A DNA stretch of 32,451 nt, from assembly GCA_904374465.1 (NCBI GenBank), contig CAJFFY010000038.1, positions 1 through 32,451 of the forward strand. Reading direction: 5' to 3'. Both the position numbers and the translations under genes were made by a program. This stretch comes from an uncultured Subdoligranulum sp. (GTDB lineage Bacteria > Bacillota > Clostridia > Oscillospirales > Ruminococcaceae). This document shows, piece after piece, positions 1 to 6,675 of this stretch (within the stretch, counting starts at the first letter, position 1; every line of letters starts with the position of its first letter). Under the pieces are notes generated by a model, which worked only from the letters and a program-made list of their open reading frames with translations, did no database searches and was not told where the DNA came from.

Positions 1-34
1 CAGGAGTGGCGCCGCTGACGCTGCGCCACTCCTG
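1..34. terminator. Strong GC-rich hairpin at the window edge
   Basis: Bases 1-12 (CAGGAGTGGCGC) are the exact reverse complement of 23-34, giving a 12-bp stem with a 10-nt loop. No T-run follows on the plus strand. On the minus strand the bases that would follow lie outside the window. It may be the terminator of a gene to the left, but that gene is not visible. Confidence 0.4.
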
Positions 35-471
35 CTAAAACTGAATATTCCTGCCCAGGGGCTCTTTTTGTGCTGTCTGCACAATCTGGGGCGGTTCATT
101 TTGACCAGGGGCGAAATGGTTTCAGTGGGGAAGTGGCGGCGGGGTCAAAAGGCGGTTGGTTCCCGGCTCCGGCGCGGGGTGTGCCGTGGCGCCCAGGGAA
201 TCCGGTCTGGAATTTCTTTGCCTACTTTCTTTGTAAAGAAAGCAGGGGGAAAACCGTGCCGCCGCCGTTGTATGGCTCCGGCGCGGGGTGTGCCGTGGCG
301 TCCATGCAGCCCGGTTTAGAATTTCTTTGCCTACTTTCTTTGTAAAGAAAGCAGGGGGAAAACCGTGCCGCCGCCGTTGTATGGCTCCGGCGCGGGGTGT
401 GCAGTGGCGTCCATGCAGCCCGGTTTAGAATTTCTTTGCCTACTTTCTTTGTAAAGAAAGTAGGGGAAAAA
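35..471. other. Gene-free stretch downstream of the SCIFF maturase
   Basis: No convincing gene is present. The short open frames on the plus strand are made of repeat sequence and lack a good ribosome site. The right half (about 165-470) is the 109-bp tandem repeat described separately. The left part (35-160) shows no recognisable signal. Confidence 0.6.
165..470. repeat. 109-bp tandem repeat carrying AT-rich palindromes
   Basis: Three palindromic cores, at 221-246, 330-355 and 439-464, share the form CCTACTTTC-TTTG/TAAA-GAAAGYAGG and are spaced exactly 109 bp apart. The last two units (about 241-349 and 350-458) are nearly identical along their whole length; I see one substitution (CCG/CAG near 293/402). 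The first unit is partial and diverged in its GC-rich half (GGCTCCGGCGCGG, then GTGCCGTGGCG). The array lies just 3' of the minus-strand SCIFF maturase, so the palindromes could help end its transcript. The repeated segments are not CRISPR-like because there are no unique spacers. Confidence 0.85.
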
Positions 472-1926
472 TCACTCGCAATCGGCGGAAGGCTCGCCGC
501 AGCCGTCGCAGTCGCTTTCGTAGCGGACGGCGTTGCGGGCCAGTTCGGGGTCGAGGCGCTGGGCCACCTGGATCATGAGGGCGCATTCCATCCGTTTGCG
601 GAAGATCTTGCAGCCGTACTCATAGGTGCCGTGGATGTCGCCGGTGGCATGCAGGGCATTGGCCGCGCAGCCGCCCGCGCAGTAGAGGCGGGCCCAGCAA
701 TCCTTGCAGTCGGGGCGGGCATAGACGTTGCAGAGCTTGAACTCATCCCGCAGGGCGGTGTTGGTGACGCCGTCCCAGACGTTGCCCAGCTTGTAGTCGG
801 GGTCGCCCACGAACTGATGGCAGGGATACAGGTCGCCCCAGGGGGTGACGGCCATGTACTCGGTGCCGGACCCGCAGCCCGAAATGCGCTTGTAGATGCA
901 GGGGCCGTGTTTCAGGTCCAGAATATAATGGTAGAAGGTGATGGGCTTGCCGGCTTTCTGGCGGCGGAGCATGTCGTTGGCCAGCAGCTCGTACTGGTCA
1001 AACAGCTTGGGCAGGTCCTCCTCGGTGAGAGCTTCGGGGGAATCGGGGGATGCCACCACCGGTTCCATGGACAGCTCGGTAAAGCCCAGATCGTCCGCCA
1101 TATGGAACAGATCGTTGGTGAAATCCACGTTGTGGTGGGTGAAGGTGCCCCGCATGTAATAGCCCTGGCCGCCCCGGGCCTTGACCAGTTTCTGGAACTT
1201 GGGCACAATGCGGTCGTAGCTGCCATTACCCGCCAGGTCCACCCGGAACCGGTCGTTGACTTCCTTGCGGCCGTCCAGGGACAGCACCACGTTGTGGCAT
1301 TCCTTGTTGGCCCACTCGATGACTTCGTCGGTGATGCCGATGCCGTTGGTGGTCAGGGTGAACCGGAAATTCTTGCCGGCCGCCTTCTCGATGCTGCGGG
1401 CATAGGCCACCAGCTGCTTGCAGACCTCAAAGTTCATCAGCGGTTCGCCGCCGAAAAAGTCCACTTCCAGGTTGCGGCGGGTGCCGGAATGGGCGACCAG
1501 GAAATCCAGCGCCTGTTTGCCGGTCTCGAAACTCATCAGGCCCGCTTCCCCGTGAAACTTGCCCTGGGCCGCAAAACAGTAGCTGCAGTTCAGGTTGCAG
1601 GTGTGGGCCACATGCAGGCAGAGCGCCTTGACCACATTGGACCGGTTCTTGAAGTCAAAGGCGTGGTCGGCGTAGACGTCCTTGGCAAACAACTTGCCCT
1701 GGGCGGTCAGCTCGTCGATGTCGTCCAGGCAGTCCGAGATGTCGGCCTCGGTCACGTCGGCGCGGCCCGCGTACTTGGCGGCCAAGGCGGCCGCGGCCTC
1801 GTCCCGGGTCTTGCCCTGGTCAATGAGGGCGATGGCATCGTAGGCTACGTCGTCCACGGCGTGGACGCTGCCGCTGAATACGTCCACCACGATGTTGTAA
1901 CCGCCCAGCTTGTATTGATGGATCAT
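472..1926 (-). CDS. scfB: SCIFF peptide maturase, radical SAM/SPASM
   Basis: 484-aa radical SAM enzyme that forms thioether cross-links in the SCIFF peptide encoded just upstream. The N-terminal ~100 residues resemble a peptide-recognition (RRE-like) region. The SAM cluster motif CNLNCSYC gives C110, C114 and C117. The C-terminal SPASM region carries many cysteines (CGSGTEY, YPCHQF, CKDCWARLYCAGGC, YGCKIF), as expected for auxiliary [4Fe-4S] clusters. The ATG start at 1926 is preceded by AAGGAG. The neighbour at 2008-2154 is the six-cysteine precursor itself, which makes the assignment firm. The pair is probably one transcript from the promoter at 2194-2222, with a hairpin between the genes. 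The biological role of the mature SCIFF product is, as far as I know, unsettled. Confidence 0.95.
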   Translation of the reverse strand: MIHQYKLGGYNIVVDVFSGSVHAVDDVAYDAIALIDQGKTRDEAAAALAAKYAGRADVTEADISDCLDDIDELTAQGKLFAKDVYADHAFDFKNRSNVVKALCLHVAHTCNLNCSYCFAAQGKFHGEAGLMSFETGKQALDFLVAHSGTRRNLEVDFFGGEPLMNFEVCKQLVAYARSIEKAAGKNFRFTLTTNGIGITDEVIEWANKECHNVVLSLDGRKEVNDRFRVDLAGNGSYDRIVPKFQKLVKARGGQGYYMRGTFTHHNVDFTNDLFHMADDLGFTELSMEPVVASPDSPEALTEEDLPKLFDQYELLANDMLRRQKAGKPITFYHYILDLKHGPCIYKRISGCGSGTEYMAVTPWGDLYPCHQFVGDPDYKLGNVWDGVTNTALRDEFKLCNVYARPDCKDCWARLYCAGGCAANALHATGDIHGTYEYGCKIFRKRMECALMIQVAQRLDPELARNAVRYESDCDGCGEPSADCE

Positions 1927-1957
1927 GGAATACTCCTTGTAAAATTACCATAGAAAA

Positions 1958-1985
1958 TGCCGGGCGCCGCACGGGCTGCCCGGCA
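1958..1985 (-). terminator. Hairpin between SCIFF peptide and maturase genes (attenuator)
   Basis: TGCCGGGC (1958-1965) pairs perfectly with GCCCGGCA (1978-1985) across a 12-nt loop. Read on the minus strand, the hairpin is followed by TTTTC. It lies 22 nt after the scfA stop and before the scfB ribosome site. A leaky terminator or RNA-stabilising hairpin here would give more peptide than enzyme. This is inferred from position and structure. Confidence 0.65.
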
Positions 1986-2007
1986 CGATTGCCAGATGGG
2001 TGAAAAA

Positions 2008-2154
2008 TCAGTCTTCTGCCTTCTCGCAGGGCTGGTTGGCGATGCCGCAGCTGGTCTTGCAGGCGCTCTGGCAGGAGGTCTGGCACTCACCGCAGCCACC
2101 GTTCTGGAGGCTCTTGGCCATGTCGCGGGTCTCGAGGGTCTGAATGTGCTTCAT
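2008..2154 (-). CDS. scfA: SCIFF ribosomal peptide precursor (six cysteines)
   Basis: 48-aa precursor peptide. The leader MKHIQTLETRDMAKSLQ precedes a GG and the core CGECQTSCQSACKTSC; the cysteines are C21, C24, C28, C32, C36 and C43, the 'six cysteines in forty-five residues' signature. The spacing and the CQSACKTSC block match the family very closely. The ATG start at 2154 has AAAGGAG at good spacing. A longer open frame continues upstream, but it runs through the promoter and repeat DNA and is not coding. It is the substrate of the neighbouring maturase. Confidence 0.95.
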   Translation of the reverse strand: MKHIQTLETRDMAKSLQNGGCGECQTSCQSACKTSCGIANQPCEKAED

Positions 2155-2193
2155 TGTAACAGTCACTCCTTTGCACAATTGTGGATTATTCTT

Positions 2194-2222
2194 ATTGTAC
2201 ACACATCCCGTCCCGTTGTCAA
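2194..2222 (-). promoter_or_regulatory. Consensus sigma-A promoter of scfA-scfB
   Basis: On the minus strand a perfect -35 TTGACA (2217-2222) and a -10 TACAAT (2194-2199) are separated by 17 bp, upstream of the scfA ribosome site. The near-perfect match predicts strong expression of the SCIFF peptide. Confidence 0.85.
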
Positions 2223-2235
2223 GGCACGCCCCCGG

Positions 2236-2400
2236 TGTGCACAACCCCTTTGTGGAAAACTTATCCACCAAAAACCCGCGGTGAACGGCTTTCCACCGGG
2301 TTTTCCACAGTTTCAACAGAAAAAACCGCCGAGTTTTCCACCCTTTCCACAGAGTTTTCAACAAATTCAACGTGGATAACCCCTTTACACAGTGGATAAC
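2236..2400. other. Dense cluster of DnaA-box-like 9-mers
   Basis: Against the consensus TTWTNCACA, two sites are exact: 2301-2309 (plus, TTTTCCACA) and 2251-2259 (minus, TTTTCCACA). Several more have one mismatch: 2261-2269 TTATCCACC, 2334-2342 TTTTCCACC, 2343-2351 CTTTCCACA, 2355-2363 TTTTCAACA, 2371-2379 (minus, TTATCCACG), 2383-2391 CTTTACACA and 2391-2399 (minus, TTATCCACT). The stretch is clearly AT-richer than its surroundings and non-coding. It could be a replication origin, a DnaA-titrating cluster or a DnaA-regulated promoter region. No dnaA, dnaN or rpmH gene lies in the window. Confidence 0.65.
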
Positions 2401-2426
2401 TGCCTGGAAATATACGGAATGTGTTT

Positions 2427-2515
2427 GTTCCTTCTTTGCAAAGAAGGAACCGAAGAAACTCCAGACCGGATTTCCCGGGCGGCACGGCACCATCCGCGCC
2501 GGGGCCGGGAGGAAG
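2427..2515. repeat. Composite palindrome + GC-rich repeat element
   Basis: A perfect 24-bp palindrome centred on TTCTTTGCAAAGAA (2427-2450) is followed by the tail CGAAGAAACTCCAGACCGG. A GC-rich segment then follows with the words GGCGGCACGGCACC and CCGCGCCGGGGCCGG. In reverse orientation this matches the partial unit at about 165-246, and in the same orientation the one at 29694-29780. It sits just beyond the 3' end of the minus-strand gene at 2580-3764. Confidence 0.75.
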
Positions 2516-2579
2516 GAGACGGGGGACGTTTCTGGAAGAAACAAAAAAGGCAGGGCCCGAAGGCTCTGCCGGAAATATC

Positions 2580-3764
2580 TTATCTTCTGCGCCGGTGGCT
2601 GACAAACAGCGCACAGCTCATAATCAGGAAGAACACCGCGACGGCCGCGATGATCAGCAAAAACAGCTCGAAGATCTTCACATTGAAGCTGCTCTGCAGC
2701 GTCTGGGTGGCGCCTTCAATGGCGGCACTGGTGCTGCTCACCGTGCTGGAAGTGCCGCTTTCCGCCGCGTTCAGCGCCGCCGACGCCGCGTCGCTGTCGC
2801 CCAGGGCGGTCAGCGCGTCCGCCAGGGCCTGGCCGCCCATGGCCACCAGTCGGTTGTTGGTTTCGCTTTTTACCTTTTCGCCGTTCACCGCGCCGGACAG
2901 ATACTCCGCCAGCAGGTCGGTGGCGCCCCGCACCGCGGGGGCGTAGCTTTCCTCCAGCGACCAGCTGCTGGCCGTCCACATGTCGTTCATGTAGAACAGC
3001 AGCTGCATGCCGGAGTCCGCCAACAGGGAATTGTATACCGTGTCCCCGAAGGAGGCGGCCGAGGTGTCCGCCGTGCCGAAGCTCAGCGAGATGAACTGGT
3101 AGCACCGGTCGTACTCGGTCAGGTTGGCGTAGTAGTCACGCAGGGCGTCGGCAATGTCGGTGTCCTTGGTCAGCTGGGAGCCCACCACCACCGAGTCCAG
3201 GTCCGCCCGCAGGTCCTGATCGCCGAACTTGCTCACCGACCCGTCGTCGTTGATGTTGAAGGTGGAACGCATGACGTCGGCATACCCCGCCGCGTCGCTG
3301 GCCTGGCCGTAGTAGGCCTGGGCCAGCTGCATGCAGTCGCCGCCCCAGCTGCCCGTGATGGGCAACCCGTTATATACCAGGTTCATGGAGGCCAGCAGAT
3401 GCCCGAAGTCGATGGCTTCGCCGTTGGGCAGCGTCACGCTGTTCATCCCCTGCAGCCCCGCCAGGTCGGCGTCGTTCTGGGCCACGTAGTTGTCAAACTC
3501 GGTGTCCCGGGCACCCGCCGTCAGCTGCCACATGGAGGTGTTGTAGTCCCCCGTGCGGGTGTAGGACAGGGTCAGCAGAATGGGGTCGCCGTCGTGGTCG
3601 GCGGCGTATTCGGTGGCCAGGTCCTGCAACCGGCCCAGACGGTCCAGCGTTGTGTCGTAGTCCTCGGCCGCGGCGCGGGGCGCCACCCAGAAAAACAGGG
3701 CCAAGACAAGCCCCAGCAGCAAGATCTGCCGGGGCAGTCGGATCGTATCGGAATGCGTGGTCAA
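2580..3764 (-). CDS. Unknown secreted protein with C-terminal membrane anchor
   Basis: 394-aa protein of no family I recognise. The start chosen is TTG at 3764, three bases after GGAGG, because the frame then opens directly with a signal peptide: basic residues, a hydrophobic stretch (LLLGLVLALFFW) and an A-A-A cleavage-like site before EDYD. The long middle part is polar, acidic and Ala/Ser/Thr-rich, consistent with an extracytoplasmic domain. It ends in a hydrophobic helix (FLLIIAAVAVFFLIM) and a basic tail (SHRRRR), so the bulk should face outside with the tail inside. An ATG nearby opens a different, spurious frame. It stands alone, facing away from the plus-strand glycosyltransferase gene. 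Confidence 0.8.
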   Translation of the reverse strand: MTTHSDTIRLPRQILLLGLVLALFFWVAPRAAAEDYDTTLDRLGRLQDLATEYAADHDGDPILLTLSYTRTGDYNTSMWQLTAGARDTEFDNYVAQNDADLAGLQGMNSVTLPNGEAIDFGHLLASMNLVYNGLPITGSWGGDCMQLAQAYYGQASDAAGYADVMRSTFNINDDGSVSKFGDQDLRADLDSVVVGSQLTKDTDIADALRDYYANLTEYDRCYQFISLSFGTADTSAASFGDTVYNSLLADSGMQLLFYMNDMWTASSWSLEESYAPAVRGATDLLAEYLSGAVNGEKVKSETNNRLVAMGGQALADALTALGDSDAASAALNAAESGTSSTVSSTSAAIEGATQTLQSSFNVKIFELFLLIIAAVAVFFLIMSCALFVSHRRRR

Positions 3765-3802
3765 GCACCTCCATGGGGTTGTTTCTGATTTGTAACTTTT
3801 AT

Positions 3803-3832
3803 AGTATACCACACTCCACCGTACTTTGTCAC
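3803..3832 (-). promoter_or_regulatory. Probable promoter of the secreted-protein gene
   Basis: On the minus strand a -10 TATACT (3803-3808) lies 18 bp from GTGACA (3827-3832), in AT-rich DNA upstream of the TTG start at 3764. Confidence 0.55.
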
Positions 3833-3867
3833 GAAAATTTTTGTGAAAAATCCGTCCCGGCCCGCCC

Positions 3868-3896
3868 TTTACGCCGGGGCCCCGTTGCCGTATAAT
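3868..3896 (+). promoter_or_regulatory. Probable promoter of the membrane glycosyltransferase gene
   Basis: A perfect -10 TATAAT (3891-3896) has TTTACG at 3868-3873, 17 bp upstream, ahead of the ATG at 3930. The -35 element is weak. Confidence 0.6.
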
Positions 3897-3929
3897 GGGA
3901 CTGACAACCAAACGGAGGAACCCCGCTTT

Positions 3930-5708
3930 ATGACAAAACAAAATTCCCGCCGCGGCTGGCTGTGGGTGCTGGCCCTGTTTGCGGTGTGCACGGTGGTGTA
4001 CGGCCTGCTCAGCAGCTACCCCCGCGAGCTGGCCGTCTACAGCGACGAGCTGCGCTATCTGGACGTGGCCCGCAGCCTGTGGCAGGGCCGCGGCCTGCGG
4101 GTGCGCAACATGCCCAGCGATTACCAGAAGATTCTTTACCCCCTGTGCATCCTGCCCGCCCTGGCCCTGAAAACCACCGCCGCCCAGATCACCGCCATCG
4201 GCTGGCTGAACGCCGCCTGGGCGTCCGGCGCGGTCTTCCCGGCGTATGCCCTGTGCCGCGCAACGGCACAGAACCGCCGCCGCACGGTGTTCCTGGTGGG
4301 CATCACGGCGGTACTGCCCACCCTGGCCGCCTGCGCCACCTTCATGAGCGAGACGGTGTTTCTGCCCCTCTCCCTGTGGCAGATCTATTTTTTGTGGCGG
4401 GCCATGGCCGCCCCCGGCGCCCGCAGCCGGGCGGGGTGGAGCGCTCTGGCCGGGGTGTGGTGCTATCTGCTCTATCTTAATAAGGAAGTGGCCCTGTACT
4501 ACCTCATCGCCTGGGTGCTGCTGCGCCTGTGGGTGGTGGCCCATGACCGCGCAGCCTGGAAGGGCGAACTGGCCGGGGTGGCGGCCATGCTGGGCAGCTT
4601 TGCGGTCTGCTTCGCCCTGGCCAAGGCCACCCTGTTTGCGGGAATGGGCAATTCCTACAACCAGACCGGCTGGCTGAACGCCGAACAGTGGGCCTTTTTG
4701 CCCTTTGCGGTGGCCTGCGACATTCTGTTCACCCTGCTGGCCTTCGGGATCTTCCCGGTGCTGGTACCGCTGTGCGCCTTGCGCCGCCCCCGCCCCGGCA
4801 CCGACCCCCGCCGCACCCAGCTGCCGCTGCTGCTGGTGCTGGCCCTGGGTATCGGCGTGGGGGTGGTGGCCTGGAGCATCACCGTGCGGGAGGACCTGGG
4901 CTCGGCATCGCCCCGGCAGCATATGCGCTACCTGGAACCGCTACTCATCCCGCTGCTGCTGGTGACGCTGGACGCCCTGGACGGCGCCCTGACCCCGGTG
5001 CGCCGCCGTCTGCTGGCCGCCCTGACCGCCCTGTGGGCGGTGGGCTTCCTGGTGCTTTGCCGGGACATCGGTCCCGGCGCCGGGGACAACACCTTTTTGC
5101 AGTGGTTTGACTTTGTGGCCGACCGGCTGGACCGGCTGCCGGTGCTGGGACAGACCGGCTGGCTGCTGGTGTGGCGGCTGGTCATTGTGGCGGGCACGGC
5201 GGTGCTGGGCCTGGTGCTGGTGCACCGCAAGGCCCGTCGCCCCCTGGCCGCGGCGGCGCTGGCGCTCTGTGTGCTGTGCTACGCCGGGGAGTGGCGGATC
5301 AACCGCTGGACCTACGGGGTGGACGAGGCCACCGTGCAGGCCGCCAGCGCGCTGAACGACAGCCTGAAAACCCTGGACGGCACCGTCCTGTTTGTGCCGC
5401 TGGGGGTGCGCCAGCGGGACAGCCAGCTGATGGACACCTACCTGGACCGGGACGTCTACCTCTGCGAGTATGAGACGCTGACCGCCTGGGGCCTGCTGGA
5501 CGACGGCGTGCTGGACCTGACCGCCGAGGCCCCCGGCCCCGAATACCCCGGCCGCCCCTACACCGACCTGACCGGAGCGGACTGGATTCTGGTATCCGAC
5601 GGGGTGCCGCTGGACACCACCGGGCTGGAGCCCTCCGGCCTTGCCTGCCCGGCGGGATACACCCTGTGGCATAACCCGAATCCCACCCGGGTGAATTTTA
5701 CGGCCTAG
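3930..5708 (+). CDS. Polytopic membrane glycosyltransferase, GT-C (GT39-like)
   Basis: 592-aa integral membrane protein with many hydrophobic helices over residues 1-470 and a more soluble C-terminal part. After the first helix comes SDELRYLDVARSL, an acidic motif in the first outer loop like the catalytic Asp/Glu motif of GT-C enzymes (PMT/ArnT type). Such enzymes move a sugar from a polyprenyl-phosphate donor to an acceptor outside the membrane. The donor and acceptor cannot be read from sequence. The ATG at 3930 follows GGAGGA (3914-3919); the frame is open further upstream but without a start signal. It is transcribed alone and could act on the same surface glycans as the pse operon, though nothing links them directly. 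Confidence 0.7.
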   Translation: MTKQNSRRGWLWVLALFAVCTVVYGLLSSYPRELAVYSDELRYLDVARSLWQGRGLRVRNMPSDYQKILYPLCILPALALKTTAAQITAIGWLNAAWASGAVFPAYALCRATAQNRRRTVFLVGITAVLPTLAACATFMSETVFLPLSLWQIYFLWRAMAAPGARSRAGWSALAGVWCYLLYLNKEVALYYLIAWVLLRLWVVAHDRAAWKGELAGVAAMLGSFAVCFALAKATLFAGMGNSYNQTGWLNAEQWAFLPFAVACDILFTLLAFGIFPVLVPLCALRRPRPGTDPRRTQLPLLLVLALGIGVGVVAWSITVREDLGSASPRQHMRYLEPLLIPLLLVTLDALDGALTPVRRRLLAALTALWAVGFLVLCRDIGPGAGDNTFLQWFDFVADRLDRLPVLGQTGWLLVWRLVIVAGTAVLGLVLVHRKARRPLAAAALALCVLCYAGEWRINRWTYGVDEATVQAASALNDSLKTLDGTVLFVPLGVRQRDSQLMDTYLDRDVYLCEYETLTAWGLLDDGVLDLTAEAPGPEYPGRPYTDLTGADWILVSDGVPLDTTGLEPSGLACPAGYTLWHNPNPTRVNFTA

Positions 5709-5765
5709 TGGCAATTATTGCAAAAAAGGCGCCAATCTTTGCAAGGCTGGCGGGTCCTTTCGCGC

Positions 5766-5794
5766 TTTACAACGCCGAACAAATACGGTACAAT
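5766..5794 (+). promoter_or_regulatory. Promoter of the nfnAB operon
   Basis: TTTACA (5766-5771) and TACAAT (5789-5794) are separated by 17 bp, just upstream of the nfnA ribosome site AAGGAG (5817-5822). Confidence 0.75.
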
Positions 5795-5830
5795 AAAGGC
5801 ACCCTACAACAAAGAGAAGGAGAGATCGCT

Positions 5831-6673
5831 TTGTTCACTATCATCAAGCGGCGGGAACTGAACCCCACCGTCACCGAACTGTGGATCCACGCGCCCCTCG
5901 TCGCCAAAAAGGCGAAGGCCGGGCAGTTCATCATCGTGCGCGCCAAGGAAAATTCCGAGCGCATTCCCCTGACCATTGCCAGCTATGACCGGGAAGCCGG
6001 TACCGTTTCCATCATCTTCCAGGTGGTGGGCGCCGGCACCATGGAACTGAACACCCTCAAGGAGGGCGAGGCGGTCCATGACTTCGTGGGCCCCCTGGGC
6101 AAGGCCACCGAGATCGAAGGCCTGAAGAACGTCTGCGTGGTCGGCGGCGGCGTGGGCTGTGCCATCGCCCTGCCCGTGGCCCAGGCCCTGCATGCCCAGG
6201 GCACCAAGGTCACCGGCATCGTCGGTTTCCGCAACAAGGACCTGGTCATCCTGGAAGACGAGTTCCGCGCCTGCTGTGATGAGTTCATCATCATGACCGA
6301 CGACGGCTCCTACGGCGAGAAGGGCGTTGTCACCGCTCCCCTGGAGCAGAAGATCGTGGACGGCGCCAACTTTGACGAGGTCATCGCCATTGGCCCGCTG
6401 ATCATGATGAAGTTTGTCGTCAAGACCACCAAACCCCACAACGTCAAGACCGTTGTGTCCATGAACCCCATCATGGTGGACGGCACCGGTATGTGCGGCG
6501 GCTGCCGCCTGACCGTGGGCGGCAAGACCAAGTTCGCCTGCGTGGACGGCCCCGACTTTGACGGGTTTGAGGTGGACTTTGACGAGGCCATGCACCGCGG
6601 CACCATGTACAAGCCCTTTGAGGCCCACGCCCGCGAGGAAGAGTGCAATCTGCTCAAACAGGAGGTGCAGTGA
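5831..6673 (+). CDS. nfnA: NADH-dependent ferredoxin:NADP+ oxidoreductase, alpha subunit (NfnA)
   Basis: 280-aa FAD- and NAD-binding subunit that also carries a [2Fe-2S] cluster. With NfnB it couples NADH and reduced ferredoxin to NADP+ reduction by electron bifurcation/confurcation. The FAD-binding segment contains ERIPLTIASY (residues 43-52). The nucleotide-binding loop is VVGGGVGCA (103-111). The C-terminal cluster cysteines are C222, C225 (MCGGC) and C237. The start is TTG at 5831, eight bases after AAGGAG. Its stop overlaps the ribosome-site region of nfnB, so the subunits are co-translated. Related subunits work as sulfide dehydrogenase or beside dihydroorotate dehydrogenase, but the adjacent NfnB-like partner favours Nfn. 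Confidence 0.88.
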   Translation: MFTIIKRRELNPTVTELWIHAPLVAKKAKAGQFIIVRAKENSERIPLTIASYDREAGTVSIIFQVVGAGTMELNTLKEGEAVHDFVGPLGKATEIEGLKNVCVVGGGVGCAIALPVAQALHAQGTKVTGIVGFRNKDLVILEDEFRACCDEFIIMTDDGSYGEKGVVTAPLEQKIVDGANFDEVIAIGPLIMMKFVVKTTKPHNVKTVVSMNPIMVDGTGMCGGCRLTVGGKTKFACVDGPDFDGFEVDFDEAMHRGTMYKPFEAHAREEECNLLKQEVQ

Positions 6674-6675
6674 TC

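Noticed and set aside
68..345. Two overlapping plus-strand open frames near the window start
   Set aside because: They run through the tandem repeat, have low-complexity products and no good ribosome site.
165..470. CRISPR-like repeat array
   Set aside because: Whole 109-bp units are repeated, including the parts that would be spacers, so there are no unique spacers; no cas genes are near.
3930..5708. Polymerase or flippase of the pse glycan
   Set aside because: The acidic motif in the first outer loop fits GT-C transferases, and the gene is far from and opposite to the pse operon.
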